DNA from: Cryoendolithus antarcticus | Lineage: Eukaryota > Ascomycota > Dothideomycetes > Cladosporiales > Cladosporiaceae | Reading direction: 5' to 3' | Length of the DNA: 64,000 nt | Assembly: GCA_002077065.1 (NCBI GenBank) | Contig: NAJO01000083.1 | Coordinates: 1-64,000, forward strand | Shown here: one piece after another, positions 44,348 to 54,213 of the stretch | Layout: the number at the start of each line of letters is the position of its first letter | Position numbering within the stretch: the stretch's first letter is position 1 | Translations under genes and position numbers: made by a program | The notes under the pieces: generated by a model | Told to the model about the DNA's origin: nothing | Seen by the model: only the letters and a program-made list of their open reading frames with translations | The model's database searches: none

Positions 44348-45666
44348 CAACGCGGAAGTACGATGATCGGGAGACGTTAATAGTACTAGCGAACAACCGA
44401 ACACTTGTAGCGGTGGGCCGTAAGAGCATGAACGAACACAGGCTCTGCCACGACCACCCAAGCTCAATGCAATCCCCAGAGACTCCCTCACGATTCAGTG
44501 GGGCTTCTGCATGTAGGTTCTCTTTCGTAGAAGCGAGGAATCTGATAACAAGTCAGGGAAGGGCATCTAATTAATCGATTAATATCAAGCTGTGATGGAA
44601 CTTAATTGCTCCCGCCAGAATGGTGCTTCAGGTGAAGCCTACTGTTCAACAAGAACGCGCGCCGTAGGCTGCCAAAGTCCAGCCGAGCCTCATCTGACCG
44701 ACAATACTCGCACAACAGTAATAGTATTGCTACTGTCTTGTAAGAGCATATGGCACATGTGAGAATTCGTTCGACCGCCCAAAGACAGAGCGGGCACTCA
44801 CTATGGTGCAGAAGCTCACATCCTCTTGTCGTGAGAGTATTGCGAAGTACTGCAGAGGATAGGATTCGAGGCTTCGTCCAGGCAGCGCTGCACATATCTT
44901 CCAATCGCCCAGGGTTCACGGCCAAGATCATCACCCGCGCCCAGAGTATGAGCCAGGCTGAAGCCCGTGGTCTGCATGAGTACCTGACGGTGTCTCCATA
45001 GTATCGTCATCGTTGTGGCGTTGCAACGACGACCCTCGATGACCAGACCAAATTAGCGACGGCGTTATTACGCATGTGTGGCTGTGTGGCTGTGCGAGCA
45101 TCTCCTGGCGATATCTTGCAGATCAGTGGCGGTGCTGCGTCGTCAGCAATTGTCCGGTACCCGGCATGGCCATGCGCCAATGCTTGTTTCATGTAGGCGA
45201 GAAACCTTTGGCGATCGTTTGGCGTCGGATCTTGCGAGTGGCCAGCGCGTCCTGCGGATTGCAGCTCGAGCTGGAGTGAGCTGGCTCGAGACGTGCGTGT
45301 ACCACTGCGCAGCAGGACTGCTACGCCGCTCTTGTAATCATGATGTTGCGCGGTTATGGTCAGCTGAGAGGCGCTGTCAAGAGGCGCTGTCAAGAGATGT
45401 GCGAATCGGCATTCAGAGGAGATCCGCGTGATCCGTGGGTTGGTGATAAAGTTAGATTACCTGGACGCCGTAGCCAAGGAAACCGCGACCTGGAGTGACG
45501 TATGTAGGCCAGGCTTTGCACATAATACTCCCCGTACATATTCTCAAACTCCTGCCTATCAACCTCAGAAATTCAATCCACAATCATCAACAACACTCAA
45601 AGTCAACTACCGCACTAGAAGACCCAACCTACCACCACAAACCTTCCCACACATCCAACCCTCGAA
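44348..45666. other. Intergenic stretch before PMP3 gene
   Basis: 1.3 kb without a motif-bearing frame. It contains a perfect 13-base tandem duplication at 45368-45393 and a short tgtggc repeat near 45075. The right end is the PMP3 promoter and leader. Confidence 0.35.
45368..45393. repeat. 13-base perfect tandem duplication
   Basis: The unit gaggcgctgtcaa occurs twice head to tail (45368-45380 and 45381-45393), about 275 bases before the PMP3 start. It is most simply a replication-slippage event. Confidence 0.6.
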
Positions 45667-46012
45667 ATGGCGTTCACTGGCAGGTAAGTTCAACTCGGCT
45701 ACAGAGCCAATGCGCGTCGCGGACAGGCGCGGAACCACAACAAACACGAGAATCAAACCTAACAATCCTCCCAGCGACATCATCAAGATCATCCTCGCAA
45801 TCTTCCTGCCCCCCGTCGGCGTCTTCCTCGAGCGCGGTTGCGGCGCAGACCTCCTCATCAACATCCTGTTGACCGTCCTCGGTGTAAGTTCTGCATCCCT
45901 TTCTCCAGCCACCGGAGCCACCCTCCGGATTATCACAACAACATTTGCTGACAGCACCTCACAGTACATCCCCGGCATCATCCACGCCCTGTATATCATT
46001 CTTAAGTATTAG
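45667..46012 (+). CDS. pmp3: Plasma membrane proteolipid Pmp3
   Basis: Tiny two-helix membrane protein (UPF0057/Pmp3 family) that affects plasma-membrane potential and salt tolerance. Three exons, 45667-45683, 45775-45883 and 45965-46012, encode 57 residues; introns of 91 and 81 nt are longer than usual for this window. The first exon has only 17 coding bases (MAFTG and part of Ser). The protein shows DIIKIILAIFLPPVGVFLERGCG, the family signature with PPVGVF and the Cys after the first helix, then DLLINILLTVLGYIPGIIHALYIILKY. The match runs the full length of the family, so confidence is high despite the small size. Confidence 0.95.
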
Positions 46013-46414
46013 ATACACCTCAACCGCGCGGGCAGCACCGGCGAGCGCAATCTCAGCAAAGCAGAGCACGCGGCTCGATCCGCGTACCCGCTTGGAAGAA
46101 GGGGCTTGGGGTGGCGGAAGTGATGGATCGATGGAGAGTGGAGGCGAGTACGCGAGGACGAGGAACACCTGATACCCAACATACCCTAGTGTATTTGTAA
46201 TGCGTGCGACGTGGTTTTAATGTGTGGTTCATGAGCAATTGGGTGGTTTGACCAGCTTTCTTTGACATCTTTCTCATGCATGCATATTACTGGGTATCGT
46301 TCCTTCCATCTCCATCCTCTGCGCGACTCCCTTGTAAGTCTTCTACCGCTATGCAGCAGAGCGCGTTTGACGCCAGTTTTTGTCAAACACGGCCAGACCT
46401 GGATGCCGACCACC
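46013..46414. other. Convergent 3' gap, PMP3 and spermidine synthase
   Basis: 402 bases between converging stop codons. A catgcatgcat microrepeat lies near 46275. Nothing else was recognised. Confidence 0.35.
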
Positions 46415-47404
46415 TCACCGCAGCGCCTTCTCAGCAAACTTCGGCAGCACGAAGCACGCCTCATGGATCTCCTTGCTGTAGTACTTGCAGAGTTTGTCCT
46501 CCTCCACCTTGCTCCAGCTCCGCACCGGCTTCTTCACATTCACCTTGCCGTCCTTGCAGCACACCATGAACCCGATCTGGCCGGATGGGTACGTCGGAAT
46601 GGTGGTCCAGCCGTACTCGGCTACAGGAAAGACTGTGCCGATGGACTTCTTCAGGTCGGCAATCATCTTCATGTGGAGCCATGGGTTCTCGGCTGCGAAT
46701 TGTCAGCGTTGCTCCATCATCAGAACGATGGTACGACTCACCCTGCGTGGTAATGATGCCACCCTCCCTCAGCGCGCCGTGCAGCAGCTCGAAGTACGGC
46801 TTCTGGAACAGGCTCTCCGCTGGCCCCTCCGGATCAGAAGAGTCCGTAATGATCACGTCAAACGTCTCCTTGTAATCGTCCAAGAACTTGAACCCATCCC
46901 CAACATGCACCTTCACATTCGGGTGCTGGAACCCCACACTCATACCCGGCAAATACTTCTTGCTCAACCGTATAACAGCCTCATCAATATCACAAAGCGT
47001 CGCCTCTTCAACACACTCGTGCTTGACAACCTCTCGCAACACACCTCCATCACCACCTCCAATAACCAACACCTTCTTTGGCGACGGATGCGCCATCATG
47101 GCAAGGTGTGTGATCATCTCCTGGTATGCGAACTCGTCGCGCTCGGTGGCTTGGATGACGTTGTCGAGGACTAGCACCATGCCGTAGTCGGAGGACTCGA
47201 AGATGAGGACGTCTTGGTACTTGGATTTTTCGTGGTGGACTATGCTGTTTACTTTGAGGGTCATGGCTTGGCCGGGCCACATGGGGGAGATTTCGCGGAA
47301 CCAGCCTGGAGGTCGTTGTCAGTCTCTCGATCTGAGGTGGACGTAAATGGCATTGCTGTCAAGTGCGTACCATCTTGGATCGTGGGGTGGGTAATTTCTG
47401 CCAT
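46415..47404 (-). CDS. spe3: Spermidine synthase
   Basis: Transfers an aminopropyl group from decarboxylated S-adenosylmethionine to putrescine. Three exons, 47404-47371, 47305-46742 and 46692-46415, with introns of 65 and 49 nt, give 291 residues, the usual fungal length. The short first exon encodes [12 protein letters not shown] and joins to [18 protein letters not shown]. The N-terminal strands include YQDVLIFES and [23 protein letters not shown]. The nucleotide-binding motif is [18 protein letters not shown], the acid pair for the amine substrates is in [18 protein letters not shown], and exon 3 gives [13 protein letters not shown] and [13 protein letters not shown]. All signature residues are intact. 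It shares a 319-base divergent promoter with the next gene. Confidence 0.95.
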
Positions 47405-47723
47405 TATGGACTGTTGTTCGTCGATCTGATCAGAGGGAGATGGTTGCGATTAATCGTCTTAATTTCTTGCTACTGTACAAGAAGAAGAAGTGTAGAAAGA
47501 AGCAAGACTTGTTTATTGGTACTCTGCATGAAATTTTATGGTTTGCATTCAGGTCAGGTCCCAGCGACTATTGCCCCACTTGTCTGAGATGCGCTCCCGA
47601 AAGTACCCCTCCATTGGCTTCACTCTACGCAAATAAAGTCAGAAATCCCCGACTCTCATTAATGAATCGCAGTTATCTGAACCTTGAGGAAAGCAGAGGT
47701 CCACCTTGATCTTCACTTTCAAC
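47405..47723. other. Shared divergent promoter, 319 bases
   Basis: Lies between the spermidine synthase (-) and carboxymuconolactone-decarboxylase-like (+) starts. A purine-rich tract at about 47478-47507 reads as a pyrimidine tract on the minus strand, a usual feature of fungal leaders. Confidence 0.4.
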
Positions 47724-48299
47724 ATGCGTCTGCCCTACATCCCCGATAATCCTCAGATGCCCAACGCGGAGGACGCCGCGGTGGTCCAACGAGTAAAAGA
47801 CCGCAGAGGCGGGAAACTCATTGCTCTCGACAAGACTCTCCTCCATGCTCCGCTAGTCGCAGACGGCTGGAACAGCTTCCTCAAAGCCGTCAGAACGCAG
47901 ACCACACTCGCGGACAGCGTGCGAGAGACCGCGATTTGCAGGATCGCAGCGCTGAACCAGGCATGGTATGAATGGGACGCTCATGTCCCGATACTAGAGA
48001 AGTCAGGGATTCTGGATGCAGCAGCGGTCGAGCGACTGAAAGGCAGGAGGAAGGTCGAGGCTGATGGTGCCGAGCCAGGATTCGACAAGAAACATCTGGC
48101 TGTCTTGAGGTACACGGATGCCATGACATTGGGCTGTGTGGTTTCGCAGGCGATCTTCGATGAATTGAAGTCTCATTTCAGCGATCGGGAAGTGGTCGAG
48201 ATCACCAGCACGGTGGCGGCTTACAATTGCGTAAGTCGATTTCTGGTCGCGCTGGACGTTGGCGAGATGGCGCAGAAATACAGTGTCGATATGAGCTGA
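47724..48299 (+). CDS. Carboxymuconolactone decarboxylase-like (AhpD-fold) protein
   Basis: Single exon, 191 residues from the ATG at 47724 (MRLPYIPDNPQ). The all-helical CMD/AhpD fold is indicated by LIALDKTLLHAPLVADGWNSFL, VRETAICRIAALNQAWYEWDAHVPI and HLAVLRYTDAMTLGCVVSQAIFDELKSHFSDREVVEITSTVAAYNCVSRFLVAL. The conserved Glu and the His of the ExxxCxxxxxxxxxxxxxH region are present, but the redox CxxC pair of true AhpD is not: a single Cys remains. Peroxidase-reductase activity is therefore unlikely. Fungal members are mostly uncharacterised, so the function is unknown. Confidence 0.88.
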   Translation: MRLPYIPDNPQMPNAEDAAVVQRVKDRRGGKLIALDKTLLHAPLVADGWNSFLKAVRTQTTLADSVRETAICRIAALNQAWYEWDAHVPILEKSGILDAAAVERLKGRRKVEADGAEPGFDKKHLAVLRYTDAMTLGCVVSQAIFDELKSHFSDREVVEITSTVAAYNCVSRFLVALDVGEMAQKYSVDMS

Positions 48300-49218
48300 G
48301 CCAGTGTGATCTGCCGCCCACTGCTCTCTCTCCGTCATGCCGGATGCTGGCGTTGTTACTGCGTAGGGAATGAGTCGGAAATGGCTTCATCTCTCGTTGA
48401 CGCAAAAGTGCCGGACCGGACAGTGCAGAGCCGCATGAAGGCGCTCAATGCGCACTGGAGCTGTTTGAGAGGTCACCTTGAGCCCAACACGTTGTTGTCT
48501 CGAGCCTCTCGACATCTACTTGCCAGAGAAAGCCCAGGTCATCACGAAACGACGCCTGTACATACAGTGAAATTGCTTCGCGCGAAGCCGAATGGTGCTA
48601 GGCAGAGCATATCTTGCCAGATTTGACGCGCATACTTGAGGTGACATGTATTTCCCACATCCTCCCCAAGGTGGCTGCCCGATCACGGATCGTTGTGCAT
48701 GTACTGTAGCATTGTGATTCCATCTGTACCACGGCAGAGACGCGCGAGTCGTGCTCTGAAGCACCGAACTAATTCAGTCCATGGGGGACGGTTCCACTGG
48801 CGCGGGGCGGACGCATGAGGTTGAGTATCCTTCATGCACACGGTTCACCATCGCTGATAAATAGTCTCGTTGCGAGAACGATTACTTTTGTGTCTCTGCC
48901 TCCCATGCTAGACCGGCTCGTTTTCCTAATTCTCACAGAAGCATTCACACAGTCGCCGAGCATGAGCCTCCATGAGCTTGAAGCTGGTCTGCTCGAGTAC
49001 TCGTGGTATCGCTTCTTCACCGAAACGTGAAGGCCACTTATCGGTACGAGGTAGCTACATCTGCCCGCAGAGCTGCGGTCTACCTGTACAGAGTATTCAT
49101 CCCCGTCCGATGGTCATCAGACCCTGCTTCTCTGGGCATTTATCACGACATCATCCTAGCAGCTGGCGTGCAGCACTGGAGCTCCACCATAAAGTTACCG
49201 AAGAGCCTCTAGCTCACA
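48300..49218. other. Intergenic stretch before DUF202 gene
   Basis: 919 bases between genes on the plus strand. Frames of 60-100 codons overlap on both strands without motifs. No RNA gene was seen. Confidence 0.35.
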
Positions 49219-50610
49219 ATGGCCCCGTTACCTTGCTCTCCGGTCTCGAATTCGACAGCATCTGAGTCGCAGTCCTTTCCGACCTCTGAAGACTCGGACG
49301 ACTCGCTTACGACACCACGACCTGGGCCAAGTGACCCTACGCAAAGGACGCACGCAAATCTAAGCAGGCCGTCTCTGCCTCCAACATTGTCGACCTCACC
49401 AAAGGGTCTACGAGAAATCGGCAAAGTCAATGTGCTAAGTGGAGGCTCTGGAGAAGGCAGCAGTCCGCGAAGCGGCAACAGCAGCGGCAAAGCACCAGTC
49501 CTTGCCGCCAGCAACGCCCACTATCCTTTTCCTGGTCCGGAACAAGTTGATGGTCAGCCACGGAAACCCTACACCTTTGGCACTTCCCCTAAGAAGTCTG
49601 CAGTAGCCTGGCAGACAGATCGTACAGCCATCGATCGCAACCTGAGTGTGACCTTCTCCAACCTCGCCCCCATCCCGAAGCCCGAGCGGAAGGGCTCCTA
49701 CAGTGGCATGACACGTCGCACGCCTGATGCGAGTCCGCATACACTCGTCCGCAGAGGCGACCCAGAGACAGAGAGCAGTGCGGATGAAAGCACGGCCATC
49801 ATCCGACGACAGGGCAGGACCTACGGAGCGACGAGCGCGGATGGATCGGCTGACCAGGAAGTGGATGACAGTGGTGCAGGCTACGTTGGAGCTGCAGAAG
49901 ACGTCAGTTCGAGGCGGAGGACTGCATCGAGTTGGAAGAGCAAGTCGAGAAATGCAAGTGTAGGCGCGGCTGGAGTCGCAGACAGGCAGCAAGATGCTGC
50001 GCCGGATGGGACAGATGAGAAGGAAAGCTGGTGGAGAGCGCTCGTGGACAAGTACGGCAGTGTGGAGCTTGAGAATAAGGGCAGCGTGGCTAGAGACCAT
50101 CTTGCTCTCGGTACGAGTCCTTGCTATGCTGCCTTATGCGGGCTTGCTGACATGCCCAACAGAGCGTACTTTCCTCGCTTGGCTGCGGACCTCGCTATCG
50201 TTCGCTAGTATCGGCATAGCGGTCACGCAGCTTTTCAGACTGAACTCAACCCTCAAGCAAGATGCCCACGAAGCTTATGCATCGATGTCCTTCGTTCAGC
50301 TGCTGCTTTCGGATGCTGAGCCACAGCACAAGCTCCGTCATGTCGGCAAACCTCTAGGCGCGACCTTCCTCGGCATCTGTAAGCAGCTCTAAAACCCGCC
50401 AAGTGCGTAGCATTTGCTGACTCCAACACAGCAATTCTGGTCCTACTGTTGGGCGTCCACCGATACTTCGAAAGCCAGCATTATGTCATTCGTGGCAAGT
50501 TTCCAGCGTCGAGAGGCACAATCGTGCTTGTCTCCCTGGTGGCATTTCTGCTCATCGTTGCAAGTCTGGTAGTTGTCGTCGCCGTGGCACCTAGCGCTTT
50601 CCACAAGTAA
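49219..50610 (+). CDS. DUF202-domain membrane protein
   Basis: Three exons, 49219-50110, 50163-50378 and 50432-50610, with introns of 52 and 53 nt, give 428 residues. The first 290 residues are Ser/Pro/Gly-rich and disordered, with many potential phosphorylation sites ([21 protein letters not shown]). The C-terminus holds the DUF202 domain: [25 protein letters not shown] as the first membrane helix, a second helix at [21 protein letters not shown] and a third at [24 protein letters not shown]. The domain is related to the membrane part of Vtc1 vacuolar transporter chaperones, but no SPX or polyphosphate polymerase domain is present. The function of this fungal type is unknown. It converges with the EFM7 gene, with stop codons 45 bases apart. 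Confidence 0.9.
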
Positions 50611-50655
50611 GACCTTGTCTCACGAGCAGCGATTCATAAGCATCGCGAAACACCT

Positions 50656-51435
50656 TCAACTCTTTGGCCATGTGAGCCGATAGCCGAAGACAGTCCTGCG
50701 CAGCAATTCGTCGCCGGGATCTTCCTCGAACATGACCTTCTCCATGACGTGCTCGAACATCTTGTCGACCTCCAGGCCGCCAGTTCGTGCCAGGTCGAAG
50801 AAAGCGAGGTCTTTCTGCAACAGCCATGGCCTGTACGGCGTAAAGAAGACGAGGGCTTGAGCACCTGTCTCCCTGCCCAGCGTCTTCTGCACGGTAGCCA
50901 ACAGCTTGGCATGCTCAGAATGATTAAAGAGGAGGTCGGCCAGGATCAAGAGATCGAACGACTCGATATTGTCCGGCAGGCGTGCGATGAGAGGCATGGT
51001 ATCTGCGCCCCACAGGAAGCCATTGGCGATGATGTTTCGAGGCTGAGGAAGCTGACTGCTATGGTCGATGTTGTACTGCAGGTTCTCTATCAGGTCTGCG
51101 TCTGGATAGTCTGTCACGATGACCTGCTTAGCACCTAGCATAGCGCAGATAATACTAGGCAGTCCAGCGCCGGCGCCAAGCTCGAGCACGCACTTGCTCT
51201 CAACGAGGGTGGCGGCATTGTCTTCGAGATAGGTTGCTAGTGTACGACCAGCGTTCCAGAGGTGGTGGCCCCAGAGCGGGTTATGGCCGACGAGTCGCAG
51301 TGTGAGCTCATCTCCTCTGGTCAGACGGTGTGAGGCGAATGTGGGTTGCTTCTCGGGTTCGTAGAAACCGTCCGGCTCTTTGAAGAGGTCGCTTCCACCG
51401 AGTCCATTTTCCCCATCGTCGTCTGAAGTCGACAT
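50656..51435 (-). CDS. efm7: Protein methyltransferase EFM7 (Nnt1 family)
   Basis: Seven-beta-strand methyltransferase of the family that, in yeast, trimethylates the N-terminus and adjacent lysine of elongation factor eEF1A. Intronless, 259 residues. The N-terminal DLFKEPDGFYEPEKQPTFASH segment and GHNPLWGHHLWNAGRTLATYLE are characteristic of this branch. Motif I for S-adenosylmethionine is VLELGAGAGLPSI at residues 83-95, followed by VIVTDYPDADLIENLQYNI (acidic loop) and ILADLLFNHSEHAKLL after strand 4. FFTPYRPWLLQKDLAFFDLA and FEEDPGDELLRRTVFGYRL close the domain. The older name (nicotinamide N-methyltransferase) comes from the Nnt1 annotation. The eEF1A target is inferred from yeast. Confidence 0.92.
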   Translation of the reverse strand: MSTSDDDGENGLGGSDLFKEPDGFYEPEKQPTFASHRLTRGDELTLRLVGHNPLWGHHLWNAGRTLATYLEDNAATLVESKCVLELGAGAGLPSIICAMLGAKQVIVTDYPDADLIENLQYNIDHSSQLPQPRNIIANGFLWGADTMPLIARLPDNIESFDLLILADLLFNHSEHAKLLATVQKTLGRETGAQALVFFTPYRPWLLQKDLAFFDLARTGGLEVDKMFEHVMEKVMFEEDPGDELLRRTVFGYRLTWPKS

Positions 51436-52050
51436 CGCCGTGAACCCAACACCGCTCCACCACTATCTGTTCTGTACCCAGAATTGATCTGCTACCTTCT
51501 AGTAACTACATATTTGCATGCGGTACTCTCGAAGACCGAGAAGAGTTTACCCGATTCAGCTGACTCAGCCCGCCGATTTATACTTCACTCGAGACCATCG
51601 TCGTGAAGTAGTGTTCCAGTCGTCCTTTCCTTCCGCGTTTCCAATATTGTTTGTTCATCACCTGTCATGTCACGCTCCGTCTCTCTTTCGCATCCTGCTG
51701 CTCTCAGCTTCACTGTCGCTTACATATGATCGCCAAACCTTCACTGCGCTCATGGTCCGAGCGTCCTTGCAGATGGAAACTTGCTCAGTGGGATGAAACC
51801 GCTGGTGGGTGGTGGTCAGTAAGAGGTAAGCAGTATCTGACCGCTGCTACGGTAAACACCCTTCCATGTGCTCCCTGGCCATCTTGGCGATCCGACCTCG
51901 TGGTGAATAGCCGATACCCTTCGCCGTATTTCGTCATGTGGATCTGTGCTGCCAGACCCTCTTGACTTCACTTCTTACTGCTGTGAGACCGTGACTGATG
52001 AAGAGCAGGGAACACAGGAAGACTGGTCGCACAGGGCTTGATCGATCAGC
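51436..52050. other. Divergent promoter, EFM7 and copper-fist genes
   Basis: 615 bases between divergent start codons. No clear core element was found; small plus-strand frames lack motifs. Confidence 0.35.
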
Positions 52051-53529
52051 ATGGACTCGGAGAAGCCTTTTAAGACCATCGAGGTTGTTGATCTTCGCAC
52101 CAATCAAGCATGCAAGATCGCCTGCATGTCATGTATTCGGGGCCACCGGACGACTTCATGCGGAATTCCTGTATGTCGACAAAAGGTGTTCTGGACTGTG
52201 AAGCGACCTGGCCGACCCTCGAACTCGTGCACATGTCGCTACAACTCAGCCGGTGGGTGCAAATGTGCGACTGCAATGTCCAAATGCCCTCACAAGGTGA
52301 AGAAGGGCGAGAAACGGTCGAACGAGTGTCGTTGCGATGAACAGGGTCGATATTGCTGTCTGCTCGAGCCGGATCACTGGGAGTCGTTGATGAGGCTTGA
52401 GAAGCCTGGGGTGACGTTCTTTTCGAGTCGAGAAGCGTTGGAGGCGACGCAGCATGGTATGCGTGCTGGTACTCCTGCTACCCCGAGCTACTATATGCCT
52501 AGCACTCCTGGAAGTGCGATGAGCATTCCGAGCACACCTGCCGTCCGCACACGTCAGACGTCACTCCTACGAGAACCCACTACGCCATTTGAATCGATTC
52601 TACCTCTACAGTCGACGTTGACACCACAGTTCGGATTGATAGGCCTGGGCAGTCCAGTCGGTACGTCCGGCATGCAGTCTCCGGATCCACTAGTATGGGA
52701 TGGCATTATGACCAGCATACCATATGAGCCACTCACATACGACTTCAGCGATCCATCACAACCGGAACGAGGGTCATGCTGTCAGCCCTCAGCATCGCTC
52801 GCGGAACCAGGACCACAAGCACAGATCAGCTCATGCTGTAAGCCGGCGATAGACAGTAATGATGATGACTACGATATGGAGGGAGAGGGTTCATGCTGTC
52901 AGAGAACGACTCAGCCTGCAATGACTACGAATATCTTTACACATCATGAGCCATTCCCCAAGCTCGAACCCTTGGATCGATTCCTTGAGAGCACAGCGCC
53001 ATCAACTTTCGACGCAATATACACTCCACCCATATTCGACTATGATCGCTGGGTACAGAATTATCAAGCATATCAGATGCCCGGCGCGATCTGTCAGAAG
53101 TGCGGTTTAAACGGATGTACATGCCGGAGCTGCCCGACTCTGATGCAGAACCAGAGCACTACGAGGTGGGCTCATGGCTGCGGTCGCGCGCATGCTAGGA
53201 TAATGCAGGCGCCGACTCGACAGCTCGTACACGCTGCGTCCACGCAGCAGGCGCCACAGCCCATACCGGCACCCACCGCCTTCGCACAAAGCGACTCCGC
53301 GCCTCCACCATCAGCTTTCGACTACTCCGCCCCTCTCGACTTCGGCCTCGATCCACAGGTACTTGCACCGACATACCCCTTCCAGAATCACATGGATTTA
53401 GATGAATTCGATCCTTCCCTTGTGCCCACAAATTCTGCAGATCCGCTTGACCTCGCACTGAGCGAATTCTTGATGTCGGAACTCGATCGACCAAGTCACA
53501 CGCACGGCGAGGACACCTTTGGGAGCTAA
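52051..53529 (+). CDS. Copper-fist transcription factor
   Basis: Intronless, 492 residues. The N-terminal copper-fist DNA-binding region has C-x2-C-x8-C (Cys25, Cys28, Cys37) but then x4-Cys42 in place of the usual x-His ligand (SCGIPVC). The RGRP-type minor-groove hook is KRPGRPSNSC (51-60). A Cys-rich extension follows (CTCRY, GCKC, SKCPHK, ECRCDEQGRYCC). The long middle is Ser/Thr/Pro-rich and includes three CC motifs (GSCCQP, SSCCKP, GSCCQR). Near residues 348-361 lies ICQKCGLNGCTCRSC, close to the CxCx4CxCx2C copper-sensing repeats of Mac1 and Cuf1. A regulator responding to copper or another thiol-binding metal is inferred. No transporter or metallothionein gene is adjacent. The C-terminal acidic tail (LDLALSEFLMSELD) could activate transcription. 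Confidence 0.92.
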   Translation: MDSEKPFKTIEVVDLRTNQACKIACMSCIRGHRTTSCGIPVCRQKVFWTVKRPGRPSNSCTCRYNSAGGCKCATAMSKCPHKVKKGEKRSNECRCDEQGRYCCLLEPDHWESLMRLEKPGVTFFSSREALEATQHGMRAGTPATPSYYMPSTPGSAMSIPSTPAVRTRQTSLLREPTTPFESILPLQSTLTPQFGLIGLGSPVGTSGMQSPDPLVWDGIMTSIPYEPLTYDFSDPSQPERGSCCQPSASLAEPGPQAQISSCCKPAIDSNDDDYDMEGEGSCCQRTTQPAMTTNIFTHHEPFPKLEPLDRFLESTAPSTFDAIYTPPIFDYDRWVQNYQAYQMPGAICQKCGLNGCTCRSCPTLMQNQSTTRWAHGCGRAHARIMQAPTRQLVHAASTQQAPQPIPAPTAFAQSDSAPPPSAFDYSAPLDFGLDPQVLAPTYPFQNHMDLDEFDPSLVPTNSADPLDLALSEFLMSELDRPSHTHGEDTFGS

Positions 53530-54213
53530 CACGAGCTGGCCTCTGAGTTCCACACATACGATCCTTCCGATGGAGATACCACAGAGGCAGAACCGCACAT
53601 CCCTTGGGCAGCTCTGGAAAACTTTGTAGGCCCTCGCGTACATTGATTCCCTCTGCATCGGAGCGCATTGAGCACGCAGCTCTCTCGTTCGGCAGTCTCG
53701 TCGATACGCCTATTACTCGACAATATCTCACTTCTGCTACTAGTGCCACGGTCTCATTGAGGAATATGTGGCCAGTCACGTCGATCTCCGCACGCGCATA
53801 GTTCGTGCTCAGATGATGGGTAGACAGATGTGTCCAAGATGGCCGAACGGGAGGCTCCAGAAGCTTACACGAAGCGGGCCATTATCAAGCTGTTGCCATT
53901 TGCCCGAGACGGCGCGGCTGTCGTGGTGAGGTCTCGAAGACATCGAGGCCAACGGGCAGTGCCACCAGTGGGCCAACGAAACGATCAAGTAAAGAAAAGT
54001 CCTTGCATTTTCGCTCTTTGTACATGAAAGCGTTCGGTGCCAATACCATGGTGTTAGCCCATTGAAACGCGCTCAAGCGGACCAATATCCAACACTCTCC
54101 CTCTCCACTCCATGTGCTGCCTCCTGTGCCACGCAATCCAATCTTGCCCCATGCATTACAACGCTCCTCCCATCCATCCCCCATCCCGCTCCCTCGCCCA
54201 CCCCTCAGCTGTA
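53530..54213. other. Convergent gap, copper-fist and syntaxin genes
   Basis: 684 bases between converging stop codons. Several 60-85-codon frames exist on both strands, without motifs. No RNA gene was recognised. Confidence 0.35.

Noticed and set aside
45428..45666. Upstream extension of the PMP3 frame as a 194-residue protein
   Set aside because: The Pmp3 family is 50-60 residues; splice sites and the ATG at 45667 give a full-length match, and the extension has no family similarity.
48003..48338. 111-codon minus-strand frame
   Set aside because: Antisense shadow of the carboxymuconolactone-decarboxylase-like gene.
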